From Paludibacterium denitrificans (GTDB lineage: Bacteria; Pseudomonadota; Gammaproteobacteria; Burkholderiales; Chromobacteriaceae), in NCBI RefSeq assembly GCF_009707705.1, contig NZ_WLYX01000001.1, forward strand, positions 248,001-312,000: a DNA stretch of 64,000 bases. Direction: 5' to 3'. The notes below the pieces were generated by a model that saw nothing but the letters and a program-made list of their open reading frames with translations, had not been told where the DNA came from and did no database searches. The position numbers were made by a program, and so were the translations under genes. Numbering within the stretch: the stretch's first letter is position 1; each line of letters begins with the position of its first letter. Shown piece after piece: positions 1-9,468 of the stretch.

Positions 1-2
1 GT

Positions 3-761
3 GAAGAAGTAGACATCCAGTCACTTCAATCCAAGGTGTGCCGTAGCAAACTGACTGTGAAGAAACAGGGCGCCATCATTCCTCATACCCTGCCCCAGTT
101 CCCCATGTGGCAATGGCTGCAGTTCCTCGCCAGCGTAGACCCAATGCGCATCCGCGATGAACACAAGAACATGGTCAAGTTCTGCCAGAGCCGCAGCCGG
201 TCCGGCGAAGGCGACGCCACCAGCAACCGGATGATGGAGAACTACGCTGCCATCCCGGCCACCTGGCGCTTGCTGTGCGAGTTCGCCGATATCGACATTG
301 CCCAAGGCAGCTTTATCGAAGACTTGTTGGCCGAAATGAACGCCCACCTGTCCGAGACAGATGGCACCCGCCTTCCATGGGTTCGCATCATGGAAATTGC
401 GCTGTCCGAACTGGATGCCCGCCACTACGAACATCCCTACCACTGGGATACCACCATCGATGACGAAGGCAAAGACGACACCCTGCTATTCATCCGCCCG
501 AGCCACATCATGGATCACATCAGCACAGCCAATCACCTGCGCGCCAAGTTCGATTCACTGCCGGTGAAGACCCCCCGCATCTTCAAGAGCCAGTTGCTGG
601 CCAGCGGTGTGGTAGCCGTACACAAAGGGATGATGCTGGACGACGTGGAAAAGACCATCGACCGCCGCCGCGTGGGCCATATGACTGCCATCAGCTTGAA
701 CAAGCTGGAGGCGCTGGGGCTTTCAGCGGCGCCGGAGATTAAGCGCGAAGTTGGCTATTAA
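3..761 (+). CDS. Hypothetical protein of the integrated element (5' end outside window)
   Basis: The frame is open from the first bases of the window, so the start codon lies upstream; an internal GTG at 36 is possible but has no clear ribosome binding site. The visible part is about 252 residues, soluble, rich in charged residues, without membrane segments. I recognise no family. It is followed closely by other phage-like small genes on the same strand and lies in the island that ends at tRNA-Asn, so a phage or conjugative-element role is inferred from context only. Confidence 0.6.
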   Translation, partial: EEVDIQSLQSKVCRSKLTVKKQGAIIPHTLPQFPMWQWLQFLASVDPMRIRDEHKNMVKFCQSRSRSGEGDATSNRMMENYAAIPATWRLLCEFADIDIAQGSFIEDLLAEMNAHLSETDGTRLPWVRIMEIALSELDARHYEHPYHWDTTIDDEGKDDTLLFIRPSHIMDHISTANHLRAKFDSLPVKTPRIFKSQLLASGVVAVHKGMMLDDVEKTIDRRRVGHMTAISLNKLEALGLSAAPEIKREVGY

Positions 762-787
762 TGCCGTTCCCGGAGAGGGAGTTTCAC

Positions 788-1348
788 ATGACTGAAGACA
801 AGCAAATGACTGCCAAGCGTCTGCGCCGCGTCTGTAAGCTGGTAGGAATAGAAAATGCCGTTCCTGACGACGACATGGTGCTGATGGATTGCATATGTAC
901 CGTACTGGGAATGATCGCCAGTGCCATCGAGGGGAAGACGCAAGCGAGTTCCCAGCCTGCCGGTGAAGCGGTGGCGGAAATCGACAATCGCGGTCACCTT
1001 AAAATCCTGAATCACAGTGCGCTGGATTATGGCGTGAAACTCTACACCACCCCGCCCGCGCAGGTGCCAAGTGAAGCATTCGAGTTGCTTCGAATTTTTC
1101 AGTCTTGGCTAGGACCAAACCGCGCCAGCTGCGGGGACGAAACTAACGGCTACACCGTGCTATGGGATCGTATTGATGCGGTGCTTACAGACCCGCCCGC
1201 GCAGGTGCCGGATGTGGATTGGCTGGCGAACGTGATCATGGAGGCCGACAAAGGCCACGCAGCCATGCCGCCGCGCTATCTGGCGCAGACGATAATCGCC
1301 GCGATGAAATCAGCCGCTCCACAGCCGAAAGGGAATCATCGTGACTAA
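788..1348 (+). CDS. Phage-type hypothetical protein with repeated PPAQVP segments
   Basis: A 186-residue protein starting at ATG 788, seven bases after a purine-rich stretch (GGAGAGGGA). It carries the segment PPAQVP twice (about residues 88-93 and 135-140), encoded by a near-identical 18-base direct repeat at about 1051-1068 and 1192-1209. The layout, with phrases of the type LYT-PPAQVP, resembles the modular accessory proteins of temperate phages (Ea22-like and DUF551-like proteins), which I use only as an analogy. No catalytic motif is visible. Its stop overlaps the start of the next small ORF. Confidence 0.6.
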   Translation: MTEDKQMTAKRLRRVCKLVGIENAVPDDDMVLMDCICTVLGMIASAIEGKTQASSQPAGEAVAEIDNRGHLKILNHSALDYGVKLYTTPPAQVPSEAFELLRIFQSWLGPNRASCGDETNGYTVLWDRIDAVLTDPPAQVPDVDWLANVIMEADKGHAAMPPRYLAQTIIAAMKSAAPQPKGNHRD

Positions 1349-1466
1349 GTTTCTCCCGCTGCTCTACTACGCCGCTGTCGCGCTGGCCGCCAGCCTCGCC
1401 GCCGATGCGGCCCATCAGCACAGTCCGACGCATCAGAGCTACGACTCCACTCTGCAACGGTGGTGA
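1341..1466 (+). CDS. Small membrane or exported peptide, 41 residues
   Basis: GTG at 1341 overlaps the end of the preceding gene by eight bases and opens a frame of 41 codons. The N-terminus has two charged or polar residues followed by a hydrophobic stretch (FLPLLYYAAVALAASLAA) and a polar tail, the shape of a signal peptide or a single membrane segment. Tight overlap with its neighbour suggests translational coupling. It could be an accessory phage membrane peptide; function is not known. Confidence 0.35.
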   Translation: MTKFLPLLYYAAVALAASLAADAAHQHSPTHQSYDSTLQRW

Positions 1467-1471
1467 CCACA

Positions 1472-1717
1472 ATGAAAACGGCCAAGTGGATGACACCTCA
1501 TGGTGAAATACTGCTCTCCGGTAGTGATGATGCGTTGCAGTGGGCAGAGATTCAGGTGCGATTAATCTCTGAGCCTGCTCAACCAAGAATCCCGAAATTC
1601 CGACATGGCGTTCCATGTGAGGATTGCGATCCAAAGTTCGGATGCACGATGAACTGTGGCCCATCTGCCGCGATGGCCTATCCGGTTCCGCCAAAAAAGC
1701 CATACCCCAAACGCTAG
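1472..1717 (+). CDS. Hypothetical phage-like protein with clustered cysteines
   Basis: An 81-residue protein starting at ATG 1472, six bases after the preceding stop. The second half has cysteines arranged as C-x2-C then, seven residues on, C-x3-C, which could bind a metal, followed by a proline- and lysine-rich tail. No family recognised. It is part of the same small-gene run. Confidence 0.45.
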   Translation: MKTAKWMTPHGEILLSGSDDALQWAEIQVRLISEPAQPRIPKFRHGVPCEDCDPKFGCTMNCGPSAAMAYPVPPKKPYPKR

Positions 1718-1732
1718 ACTTCGCTTTTCCAA

Positions 1733-2008
1733 ATGGTAAACACCATGCAAAACACCGAGCAGCTTACCTTTGAGCAATTCGCCGCCCTGACATCAGCCGA
1801 GCGCATCGCCTACCTGAAAGAACAGCCCATAACCACCGAGAGCAAGGGATTCATGGACGGCACCAAGCGCGTGGGTGATCCGTCAGCCATCAGCACCAAG
1901 CACCGCGCCGTAGTGCGGGGCATCCCGATAGGCGGCTGGTATGCCACGCAACAGGCCGCTATAGATGCCGCTCAGGAGTTCCTGCAGGAGTGGGACGGCG
2001 AGCTATAG
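1733..2008 (+). CDS. Hypothetical protein of the integrated element
   Basis: A 91-residue protein; ATG at 1733, with a second possible start at 1745. The N-terminal part (FEQFAALTSAERIAYLKE) looks like a short helix pair, and the C-terminal part contains GGWYATQQAAIDAAQEFL, the form of small proteins that recur in prophages. No specific function can be assigned. It is the last gene before a strong terminator at 2027-2055, which closes this transcription unit. Confidence 0.5.
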   Translation: MVNTMQNTEQLTFEQFAALTSAERIAYLKEQPITTESKGFMDGTKRVGDPSAISTKHRAVVRGIPIGGWYATQQAAIDAAQEFLQEWDGEL

Positions 2009-2026
2009 ATGTCGGCCACCGCCACC

Positions 2027-2055
2027 ACCGCGCCCCGAACCGGCGCGGTTTTTTT
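2027..2055 (+). terminator. Rho-independent terminator of the phage-like gene run
   Basis: Stem ACCGCGCC / GGCGCGGT (8 pairs) with a seven-base loop, followed by seven T. It begins about 19 bases after the stop codon at 2008. Confidence 0.85.
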
Positions 2056-2177
2056 GTGCCCGGAGGCAATCCAGCTATTGAGTAACACAGTATGAGAAAA
2101 ATTCCGTGGATTCTTGGCTGTTTTGTTTGTAAGTCATTGATATTTGAGCAAACACCGCCCACGATTTTTCAAAAATC

Positions 2178-2468
2178 TACACGGTTTTCCTCCTGTTTTA
2201 CACGGTTTTTCGTTTTTCTCCACATTGCAGTTTCTCAGCGCAGCCCCTTATTTCTTTCTCTTTCTTTTTAAAAATCAAAGAGAAAGAGAAATAAAGCGGT
2301 GAAAAAAAGGAGGTGGATAGATACACGGGTTTGAGAGCCTGCTTATTTTTTGACCCACAAAATCATTTCTCACTACACGGGTTTTCCGTGGGCAAAAATG
2401 GTACTCAACCAATTGTTTTTAATGGTTTTTCATGTAGCATTTATAGAAATCCACACATACACGGGTTA
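2178..2468 (+). repeat. Five direct repeats TACACGG(G/T)TT (iteron-like)
   Basis: Copies begin at about 2178, 2199, 2322, 2374 and 2458, all on the same strand, in an AT-rich non-coding stretch of about 440 bases between a terminator and the tyrosine recombinase gene. The first two copies are 21 bases apart, the spacing of two helical turns; the others lie 52 to 123 bases apart. The copy at 2374 continues into CCGTG and so forms a short palindrome. They could be iterons of a replication origin, recombinase arm-binding sites or operator sites; the sequence does not decide between these. Confidence 0.55.
2247..2296. repeat. Long imperfect AT-rich palindrome
   Basis: A polypyrimidine arm (TTATTTCTTTCTC and on) is followed by a complementary polypurine arm (AGAGAAAGAGAAATAA), separated by a short TTTTAAAAATC loop. 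It lies between the second and third TACACGG repeats. It could form a hairpin or cruciform and may belong to the same origin or recombination region. Confidence 0.5.
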
Positions 2469-2498
2469 ATTTGCCTGTTCCCCCATAGATCGTAAGAA

Positions 2499-3514
2499 AT
2501 GAACCGACTGTTCGAAGAGTTCCTGCTCTTCAAAGCTGAAAATGACTCATCCTCCGATCGCACGGTGAAGGCCTATCGGGACATCCTGGTGCGCTTCGAA
2601 AACTGGCTGGTAAGCGGCGATCCGCTGAAACAGACCGGCGACACCCTTTTGGCCTTCACCGGGCCATATCTCCATAAGCACTTGCAGCTGGCGCCGGTAA
2701 GCCGCACCCCCTATGTGGCGTGTGTCCGCGAGTTCTACCGCTGGGCCAGCGCGGTTCGTCACTTGATAGGGAAAGATCCCGCCCAAGCTGTTCCATACCC
2801 GCGCAGGCCCGGAAAGCTGCCGCGAGTGCTCTCGCTGGATAACGCCGAGCGCCTGATGTGGGCTCCGGATTTCGGCTCGTTCGAGGGCGTGCGCGACGCC
2901 GCCATGCTGTCGCTACTAATCGGCTGTGGCCTGCGCGTGGGCGGCTTGGTCTCCCTCAATGAAAGCCACCTGACCGCGCAGCTGGTAGACAACGAGCCAC
3001 GCATGGCCATAAAGCCAACCGAAAAGGGAGCAAAGGAACGCCTGATTCCGGTACCGCGCGAAGCCGAGCTGCTGTTGCGCGTGTACCTCGAGCACCCGGA
3101 TCTGCAGACGATTGAGCGCGAAACCGCCAACAGCGACCGCGTACTGTTCGTTACCACCCGTAACCGCCGATGCCCACCTCATGAGTATTACGGTGAGAAG
3201 CGCCGCTTTTCCCCGCGTGGGGTTCTGGCCATGATCCAGCGCCACGGCAAGCGCGCCTAACATACCGGCCGACCAGCTACACCCACATGCCCTGCGCCAC
3301 CTGTATGGCACCGAACTGGCTGAAGGTGATATTGACCTGCTCGAGCGCCAAAAGCTGATGGGTCACAAAGACCCGAAGTCCACGACGATCTACACCCACG
3401 GCAGTCAGAAAGCTGACCTCAAGTGTCGACAAGGCCAACCCGTTGGCCAAGATGACCACCCCAGTCAGCCAGCTGCTGGGAGAGTTGAGCAACAAGCCAT
3501 CAAGGCGTGTGTGA
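2499..3514 (+). CDS. Tyrosine recombinase/integrase, XerC/D type (frame interrupted)
   Basis: About 338 residues after frame repair. Residues 1-100 form a SAM-like core-binding domain (SSDRTVKAYRDILVRFENWL). The catalytic domain shows the first arginine in CGLRVGGLVSL, the H-x-x-R box in HPHALRHLYGTEL and the tail box LMGHKDPKSTTIYTH with the nucleophilic tyrosine, so the active site is complete. The frame breaks at 3255-3261, where GCCTAAC stands for GCCGGC (restoring RAGIPADQLHPHALRH), and twice more near 3400-3425. The stop is then TGA at 3512-3514. It probably acts in excision, integration or resolution of the element, and lies just downstream of the iteron-like repeats. Confidence 0.8.
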
Positions 3515-3938
3515 GGTGGCTTAGATTCTTACAAGCCATAGTGTGTGTATTAACCCTACGGTTAGACGTGCCGTGGAGAGGTGCTTGCAGGGATTCTCCA
3601 AAGTACCCTTCAAAACGGGCTAAATCAGAAATCAGACTGTACCTGTCCTGACTTCGCCTTCTATCAAAAAGCGAAGTAAGGAAACGGACAGACGGGCATT
3701 ACAAGGATGGTGACGACATGGAAAGACGAAGTGACGGGACGGGAATTGCAGGGGCATCCGAAGTGGGTCTGACGGCCCTCCCCTTCAATCGAGAACGATT
3801 CCCATTTAGATCGAAGCACGAACAGGCCTCAATTGATAAAATGAGAACAATTCTCACCCCGGGGGGTCGGCAGGCCATAGACCACCCCGCTCGCAGGGGG
3901 GTGGGTACCGGATGTCTGCACTACTTCCAAACTTCATA
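3515..3938 (+). other. Non-coding or weakly coding spacer between the two recombinase modules
   Basis: About 420 bases. An ORF of 73 codons (3718-3939) is present, but it has no good ribosome binding site and no recognisable content, so I do not call it. A hairpin with arms CTTCGC and GCGAAG lies near 3652-3676. No promoter is obvious. Confidence 0.4.
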
Positions 3939-4278
3939 ATGAGGAAAAAAAATCGCGCGCGACCCGCGCTTAGATCATCTGCGCCAGATGGGTATGCATC
4001 CATGCTGGCAGAAAGTTGCCGCAGAGATCGGTATGGATGCGTTTCTTGCTATGTGGCGCATCTTGGACAAAGAGGAGCAGTGGCACCACATCAAGGGCAG
4101 CCTTGAAATTCGACTGCGCCACTATAGTTCTTATGAAAAGTTTCAGCGCAATCTATACATCAAACAACTCTCAGAAAAAGGTCATCTATCCCCCAAGGAG
4201 ATCCACTATCGTTTGTGTGAAGGATTATGTGAAAAACTCGAACTAGCCCACATAAAGCGAATCATCAATAACAAATAG
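3939..4278 (+). CDS. Small HTH-like protein next to the serine recombinase
   Basis: The well-conserved part begins KIARDPRLDHLRQMGMHP; ATG at 3939 gives it an N-terminus if the A-run at 3945-3952 has seven rather than eight A, a typical homopolymer error. The protein is then about 112 residues. Its C-terminal third (LSPKEIHYRLCEGLCEKLEL then AHIKRII) has the spacing of a helix-turn-helix. It ends nine bases before the serine recombinase start, so the two are probably co-transcribed. A regulatory or recombination-accessory role is inferred from this position. If the homopolymer is correct as read, translation would begin at ATG 3988. Confidence 0.55.
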
Positions 4279-4287
4279 AATAATGAC

Positions 4288-5870
4288 ATGAAGAAGACAG
4301 CGATTATTTACGCTCGTGTCAGCACCAGTCGTCAGGCTGACGAGGGAATTTCTATCGATAGCCAGATTGAGCAAGCTGAAAAAAAGCAGCGGAGCTCGGC
4401 GCTACTGTGATGCGGGTATTCCGCGACGACGGCGTTTCTGGACGGACGGCGAATCGCCCTGCTTTCCAAAGCGCCATCAAATTTTGCGATGGTTATGAAA
4501 TCGACTATTTCATCGTATGGAACACCTCACGGTTCGCTCGCAATAAGATCGATGCCGCCAGTCATAAAAAGCTGCTGGAAAGTGGTGGGACCAAGGTGGT
4601 GTATGTCTCGGTAAACATCGACAACGAGACAGATGAAGGTTGGTTCTCTGAATCAATCTTCGAAATTATGGATGAGCACTACAGCCGACAGGTCTCCCGT
4701 GACACCCGACGCTCGATGCTCAAGAATGCCCGTGATGGATACTGGAATGGTGGCAAGGTTCCCTATGGCTATGCTGCTATAGCTGCTGATGGGCATCGAA
4801 AACGGTTGCAGATCGTGCCAGAAGAGGCTGTGGTAGTGAAAGAGATATACCGGGTCTACTTAACTGGTATTGGCTGCAAGATTATTGCCATGAACCTTAA
4901 TGATCGCGGAATTTATTATCGTGGAGAGAGGTGGAGTAAAGGACATATAGCAAGAGTGTTGAAGAACCCAGTTTATTCCGGCTACATCGCGTTTAATCGG
5001 CTTGATAAGCTGAAGCATGAGAAGCCTGAAAGCGAGTGGATTATGACGAAATCACACGATGCGATTATCGACTCGGAAGATGCAGCAAAGGTACGTGAGC
5101 AATTCCGATTGCGCGCACCAAGCAACGATGGCGGTAGCCCACACAGCAACTTTGCTTTCACCGGGATTCTACGGTGCGGGGAATGCGGGGCGGCGATGCA
5201 AACAGAAAGCGCTACCGGTAGAAATAAGATATACCACTATTACAACTGCAGCCGTGCCCAGAAAGGCAGTGGGTGCAGAAATCGTCGAATTTCAGCCGGA
5301 GAATTTGATCAATGGATGGTAGACACGATCATCCAGCGTGTTTTGACTCCGGAACGCATGCGCGAGGTCATAGCTGAAGTCCAAGAGCTAACGTCTTCAT
5401 GGCAAGAGGATCATGATCGACGGCGCCAAGCAGTAATAAAACAGATCAAGGAGTGCAATCGTCGGCGTCAGAATCTGTTCGACGTGCTTGAGCTACATGG
5501 CAAAGATGCCCCTAATCTGGGCGACCTGACCACTCGGCTCCGACAACTTAACAATCAGCTTAAAATGCTTGAAGAAGAACTTAGGGCCATAGAAGAGGAA
5601 GACGCTCCGACAGTGAACATAAGCGATGAGCAAATACTTGAAGCAACCGGGCTTTTCTCAAAAGTCATCCAAAATACCGGTGACAACAAGAAACTTCGGC
5701 TACTGATGGGGCACTTCATCGATAAAATCGTGGTAAACGACTCTAATGTTGAGATGGAATATCGGCCGGACAGAATCGTGAATACAAATGAAAAGAGCCG
5801 TGAACTTGTGGTTCACAGCTCTGAAAACTGGCTCCCCGAGCAGGGCTCGAACCTGCGACCTGCGGATTAA
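4288..5870 (+). CDS. Large serine recombinase (integrase of the island)
   Basis: About 527 residues. The N-terminal resolvase domain starts MKKTAIIYARVSTSRQ, with the catalytic serine in YARVSTS and the arginine-rich NTSRFARNK further on. A recombinase domain follows (VPYGY through NPVYSGYI), then a zinc ribbon with LRCGECGAAM and NCSRAQKGSGC, then a coiled coil near 5400-5600. The frame breaks at about 4388, in an A-run that needs one more A (restoring EKKAAELGATVMRVFRDDG). The last ten residues, PEQGSNLRPAD-like, are the antisense translation of tRNA-Asn, so the ORF borrows its stop from the attachment site. It is the likely enzyme that inserted the element into this tRNA gene. Confidence 0.85.
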
Positions 5871-5904
5871 CAGTCCGTCGCTCTACCAACTGAGCTATCA
5901 GGGA
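5829..5904 (-). tRNA. tRNA-Asn (anticodon GTT)
   Basis: A 76-base cloverleaf on the minus strand: acceptor arms TCCCTGA and TCGGGGA, the D-arm sequence TAGCTCAGTTGGTAGAGC, anticodon loop CTGTTAA, T-loop GGTTCGAGCC, and CCA encoded at the 3' end (5829-5831). Its 3' half overlaps the end of the serine recombinase ORF, so it is the attachment site of the element on the left. The gene is intact. Confidence 0.95.
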
Positions 5905-5988
5905 ATTGAACTAAGAGAGTGAAATATTAGCGGCAATCGCCTCTGCCGTCAAGCGTTGTGCGCCTAAACAGCAGAGGCTGTGAGCAAC

Positions 5989-8945
5989 TTAGTGCTGCTG
6001 CGTTTCAATCTGAACCAATTGCACCGGCTCTACCGATTGCAAGTTCTGAGCCTGAACCACATCACGACGACGAGGGCCAACCGGGATCACAGGCTCTTCA
6101 GGAACCACGACCTGATCTACCGGTTTGGTCGCCACCATCACCAAACCACCAAGATCAGTCACGGCTTGAACAGCTTCTGGCTCAGGCTGCACATCAACGA
6201 CATCAACGACATCAACGACTGCAGGTTCTGCCACAGCCACATTTTCCACGACAGCGGTCAAATGCACGTCATCAGCAGACGTCTCGTCCGAAGCGGTCAA
6301 CTGCTCTTTCGGCTCGATAGCAACTTCAGGTACAGATTGTACTGACTCCACCTCAGTTGCCGATTCTTTAACATCTGGCTCTGTCATAGCCGTAGCGACT
6401 TGCGCTGCATGCGCTGTTTCCGGGACCGCAGATACGGGCGCTTCTTGCGGCAACGGTTCAGCAGCCACACTGGAAATTACTTCAACTGGTGCAGTAACTT
6501 CGTCAACCTTTGCTACTACGGCTACTGTAGCAGACGGGGCATCGTCCTTAGGCAACGGACTCTCAGTGGCAAGCTGTTCTTCAACGGCGACGGCTACTGC
6601 AGACACTCCAGCGACTTCGGCCACCCCTTCTGCTGCCGCAACAGTAGCAGCACCTTCAGTGTCCTCACGACGACTACGATCACGACGACCACGACGGCGG
6701 CGACGTTCGGCACGCTCCTGCTGCTCGGCATTCTGGCCATGCGCATCTTCAGCCACACCAGAAACAGCGGCCAGCTCCAGTTTTTCTGGAGTTTCTGCCT
6801 CATTGACTACCGGCTGGCGACGGCGCGATTCCTGCTCACGCTTGTCGTTACGCGATTCTGCACCACCTTGTTGACGTTCCTGACGCTCTACCAGTGCCTC
6901 ACGTGGCTCACGAGCCTCACGTGGTTCTCGCCCTTCCTTAGGCTCGCGTTCGCGCCGATCACGGCGTTCGTTACGCTCTGCACGCGTGGATTCGTTACGT
7001 TCGGCACGCTCTGGGCGAGGCTGATTACGCTCAGGACGGCTTTCGCTACGTTCCGAATCTCGCGCAGCCGGTGAAGAGCGGCGCTTTTCATCCTGCTGAC
7101 CATTGCCCTGACGACGCTGTTCATCACGTTCACGACGCACCTGACTGCCGGGACGACGATCGTTGCCACGCTGACGCGGAGTACGCTGCGCATCGCGTTC
7201 AGGCGCTTTTTTACTGGCTAAGCTCGCGTACTTCGACCTTGACCGGTTCAGCAAACAAGCCCTTGAACCACCCTACGACTTTTTCCAACACTCCAGCCTC
7301 GGCGGGGGCCTTGGTTTCGGATGTAGCGGATACCGGGGCCGGTTGCTGCGGTGTAATGCCTTTGACCGCGGCTTCCGGCGCTCCACTTTGGGCTTAACCT
7401 GGCCAAAATGGGTAGTCACATCGTCTTCCTGCGCTTCAACACGCAGGTAACTGGGTTCATCACCAAGTTCGGCCAAATCATCATGGCGTACCCGCACGAT
7501 CTTGTAATGCGGCGTTTCCAGTTGAGAATTCGGAATCAGAACAACGCTGACATCCAGGGCGCTCTTCCACCGAATAGATTTCGGCACGTTTTTCGTTAAG
7601 CAGGAAAGTTGCCACGTCCACCGGTACCTGAGCGTGTACCGCTCCGGTATTTTCCTTCATGGCCTCTTCCTGGATGATGCGCAGGATATGCAGGGCAGAC
7701 GATTCAGTACCGCGAATGAAGCCAATACCATGACAACGCGGGCACGGCTCGTGGCTGATTTCGCCAAGGCTAGGCTGCAGACGCTGGCGCGACAGTTCCA
7801 GCAAACCAAAGCGCGACAGCTTACCCATCTGTACGCGTGCACGGTCATGCTTGAGCACTTCGCGCAGCTTGTTTTCCACATCGCGCTGGTTACGCGGGTT
7901 CTCCATGTCGATGAAATCGATCACGATCAAACCGCCCAGATCTCGCAAACGCAGCTGACGAGCGATTTCTTCCGCCGCTTCCAGGTTGGTGCGCAGCGCG
8001 GTTTCCTCAATATCGGCGCCCTTGGTTGAACGGGCCGAGTTGACGTCAACCGAGACCAGTGCCTCGGTATGGTCAATGACAATCGCACCGCCAGACGGCA
8101 GCTGTACGCTACGGGAGAAAGCAGTTTCGATCTGATGTTCGATCTGGAAACGCGAGAACAGCGGCACCGGATCCTTGTAGAGCTTCACGCGCGGAATCAT
8201 GTTCGGCATGACGTGGCTCATGAACTGACGGGCCTGTTCGAAAATTTCTTCGGTATCGATCAGGATTTCGCCAATATCCGGATGGTAGTAATCACGAATG
8301 GCACGGATGACAAGGCTACCTTCCTGCAAAATCAGGAACGGGGCGTTCTGTGCACCAGCCGCGCCCTCGATGGCACGCCACAACTGCATCAGGTAACCCA
8401 TGTCCCATTGCAGCTCTTCCAGGGCTGCGACCGATACCGGCAGTACGCGCGATCAGGCTCATGCCTTGCGGGACTTCCAGCTGAGCCAGCAGGTCTTTCA
8501 GTTCCTGACGCTCATCACCCTCGATACGGCGCGATACACCGCCACCACGCGGGTTATTGGGCATCAACACCAGATAACGGCCAGCCAGGCTGATATAGGT
8601 GGTCAGCGCAGCACCTTTATTGCCACGTTCGTCTTTTTCTACCTGAACGATTACTTCCATGCCCTCACGCAATACATCCTGAATGCGCGGGCGGCCGCCT
8701 TCATAGCCCCGGAAGTAAGAACGGGAGACTTCCTTGAACGGCAGGAAGCCGTGACGATCGGTACCATAATCGACAAAACAGGCTTCAAGGGAAGGCTCGA
8801 TGCGAGTAATGATACCCTTGTAGATATTCCCCTTGCGCTGTTCCTTACCGACCGTCTCAATATCCAGATCGACGAGCTTTTGCCCGTCGACAATTGCAAC
8901 GCGCAGCTCTTCGGCTTGCGTTGCATTAAACAACATGCGTTTCAT
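5989..8945 (-). CDS. rne: Ribonuclease E (frame interrupted at four places)
   Basis: Starts at ATG 8945 ([16 protein letters not shown]). Repaired, it has an S1 domain (about residues 35-120), the RNase H-like and DNase I-like catalytic core with [10 protein letters not shown] and VIDFIDM carrying the two metal-binding aspartates, and the zinc-link CPRCHG. A long, low-complexity tail rich in Arg, Glu and Pro follows, as in degradosome-scaffold RNase E rather than short RNase G. Breaks lie at CCWGG positions near 8428 and 7570 (extra base, CCAGGG) and 7375 (CCGG), plus one near 7220 (CTTAGC). It processes rRNA, tRNA and mRNA at the membrane. The gene is essential in relatives, so the breaks are read as sequence errors. 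Confidence 0.9.
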
Positions 8946-9468
8946 TTTAATTTCCCTGCGCGGCACTCACGCAAGGATGCAGCCAGTATTTGACGGCCCA
9001 GAGTCTAGTAATGGGCGCTTTCCGAAAGAAGTTTTGGTGTAAAGAGCAAGTAAAACCGTTTTAACAAGCCTACTTCCTGATTGATTCACACGAGGCCCAG
9101 AAAGGTGTGCGCAACAGCGCACGTGTACTTTTTGTCCTTGCCGGACTGACAAGGCCAATACAGCTAAGGGCAATCGTGCCGGGTCAAACTTTGCTACGGG
9201 GTTTCCTGACTGGCTTTGCATCAGGAAATGGAATACTCGTGAGTGCGTTATGCGTATAAATGCATTACCATCGCTGCTTTTCGGTGAGCGAGTTAACCTT
9301 GGCTGCGGCTTAAGCTGGAATGGCATCAGGTCAGGGGTTTGATTCCCTGCTTAAGCCCGTTCTCAAGTTTCCGCAGCAGCGTTACAGATTTTCCACCTGC
9401 AACCTTGGCTTACCGGATCGCTGTCACCGCATTGAAATATACGGTTAAGCGCACGAAGTATAAGCAAT
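8946..9468. promoter_or_regulatory. Divergent rne/rluC intergenic region, probably a long rne 5' leader
   Basis: 523 bases without a supported ORF between the divergent starts of rne and rluC. A long structured leader upstream of rne is known in proteobacteria, where RNase E autoregulates through it; here that is inferred. Two GCTTAAGC strings (about 9308 and 9349) suggest that the motif-linked miscalls also affect non-coding DNA. Confidence 0.45.

Noticed and set aside
3718-3939. 73-codon ORF between the recombinase genes
   Set aside because: No ribosome binding site, no recognisable content, and its codon use does not resemble the neighbours.
6400-7074. Long plus-strand ORF opposite the rne tail
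   Set aside because: It is the complement of the repetitive Arg/Glu-rich RNase E tail and has low-complexity Thr/Leu/Phe content with no ribosome binding site.
5989-8945. Programmed frameshifting in rne and other genes
   Set aside because: No slippery heptamer is shared by the sites; the shared words are GCCGGC and CCWGG, and shifts go in both directions.
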